A stretch of 6,577 bases of DNA from SAR92 clade bacterium (GTDB lineage: Bacteria; Pseudomonadota; Gammaproteobacteria; Pseudomonadales; Porticoccaceae), in contig JABBBF010000090.1 of assembly GCA_018607545.1 (NCBI GenBank), positions 1-6,577 of the forward strand, written 5' to 3'. The notes beneath the pieces are model-generated. The model had not been told where the DNA came from, did not search any database, and worked only from the letters and a program-made list of their open reading frames with translations. The translations under genes and the position numbers were made by a program. Of this stretch, positions 6,531-6,577 are shown in pieces; positions within the stretch are counted from its first letter, which is position 1, and each line of letters opens with the position of its first letter.

Positions 6531-6577
6531 ATCAAACAAAATTGTGTAAAGAGCGATAGAATGAGCGCCTTTTTTGC

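Noticed and set aside
6293..6535. 80-residue minus-strand ORF overlapping rmf
   Set aside because: It is a shifted-frame reading through rmf, with no independent ribosome binding site or family signal.
6481..6550. rmf promoter candidates (TTTTCA-18-TAAATA, or TTTACA with GATAAA)
   Set aside because: The first would start transcription almost on the Shine-Dalgarno, and the second has an 11-nt spacer. Neither is convincing.

Overview
The window looks like a piece of a gammaproteobacterial chromosome. The evidence is a 1,619-residue NAD-dependent glutamate dehydrogenase of the large GDH-180 type, close in length to Pseudomonas GdhB, together with a ribosome modulation factor gene, which is essentially restricted to Gammaproteobacteria. 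The moderate base composition and AT-rich spacers fit a marine relative of Pseudomonas or Cellvibrio better than Pseudomonas itself. That placement is inference. From memory, P. aeruginosa also keeps a MoxR operon, gdhB and rmf in one broad neighbourhood, so the layout looks like ancestral core genome rather than an island.

Layout. Positions 1-716 (minus) hold the N-terminal ~238 residues of a MoxR-family AAA+ ATPase that runs off the left edge and starts at TTG. Positions 717-916 form a divergent intergenic region. It carries two interdigitated sigma70-like promoters, one for each flanking gene, and a TACAAA-N6-TTTGTA dyad at their downstream edge. Positions 917-5776 (plus) are gdhB. Positions 5777-6255 hold no recognised gene but a dense set of signals: a possible 33-residue membrane miniprotein, two possible promoters, and two intrinsic terminators pointing at each other, each lying beyond the other. 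Positions 6256-6462 (minus) are rmf, with a GTG start behind a good Shine-Dalgarno sequence. Positions 6465-6577 are the rmf upstream region with a small terminator-like hairpin.

Functionally, gdhB converts glutamate to 2-oxoglutarate and ammonium and so feeds amino-acid carbon into the TCA cycle. rmf silences ribosomes by 100S dimer formation in stationary phase or starvation. The MoxR ATPase is probably a chaperone-like partner of DUF58/VWA proteins expected just outside the left edge. I see no mobile element, CRISPR array, tRNA or rRNA. The three main genes are ordinary; the parts worth a second look are the two intergenic regions, chiefly the 33-codon ORF and the overlapping convergent transcript ends between gdhB and rmf.
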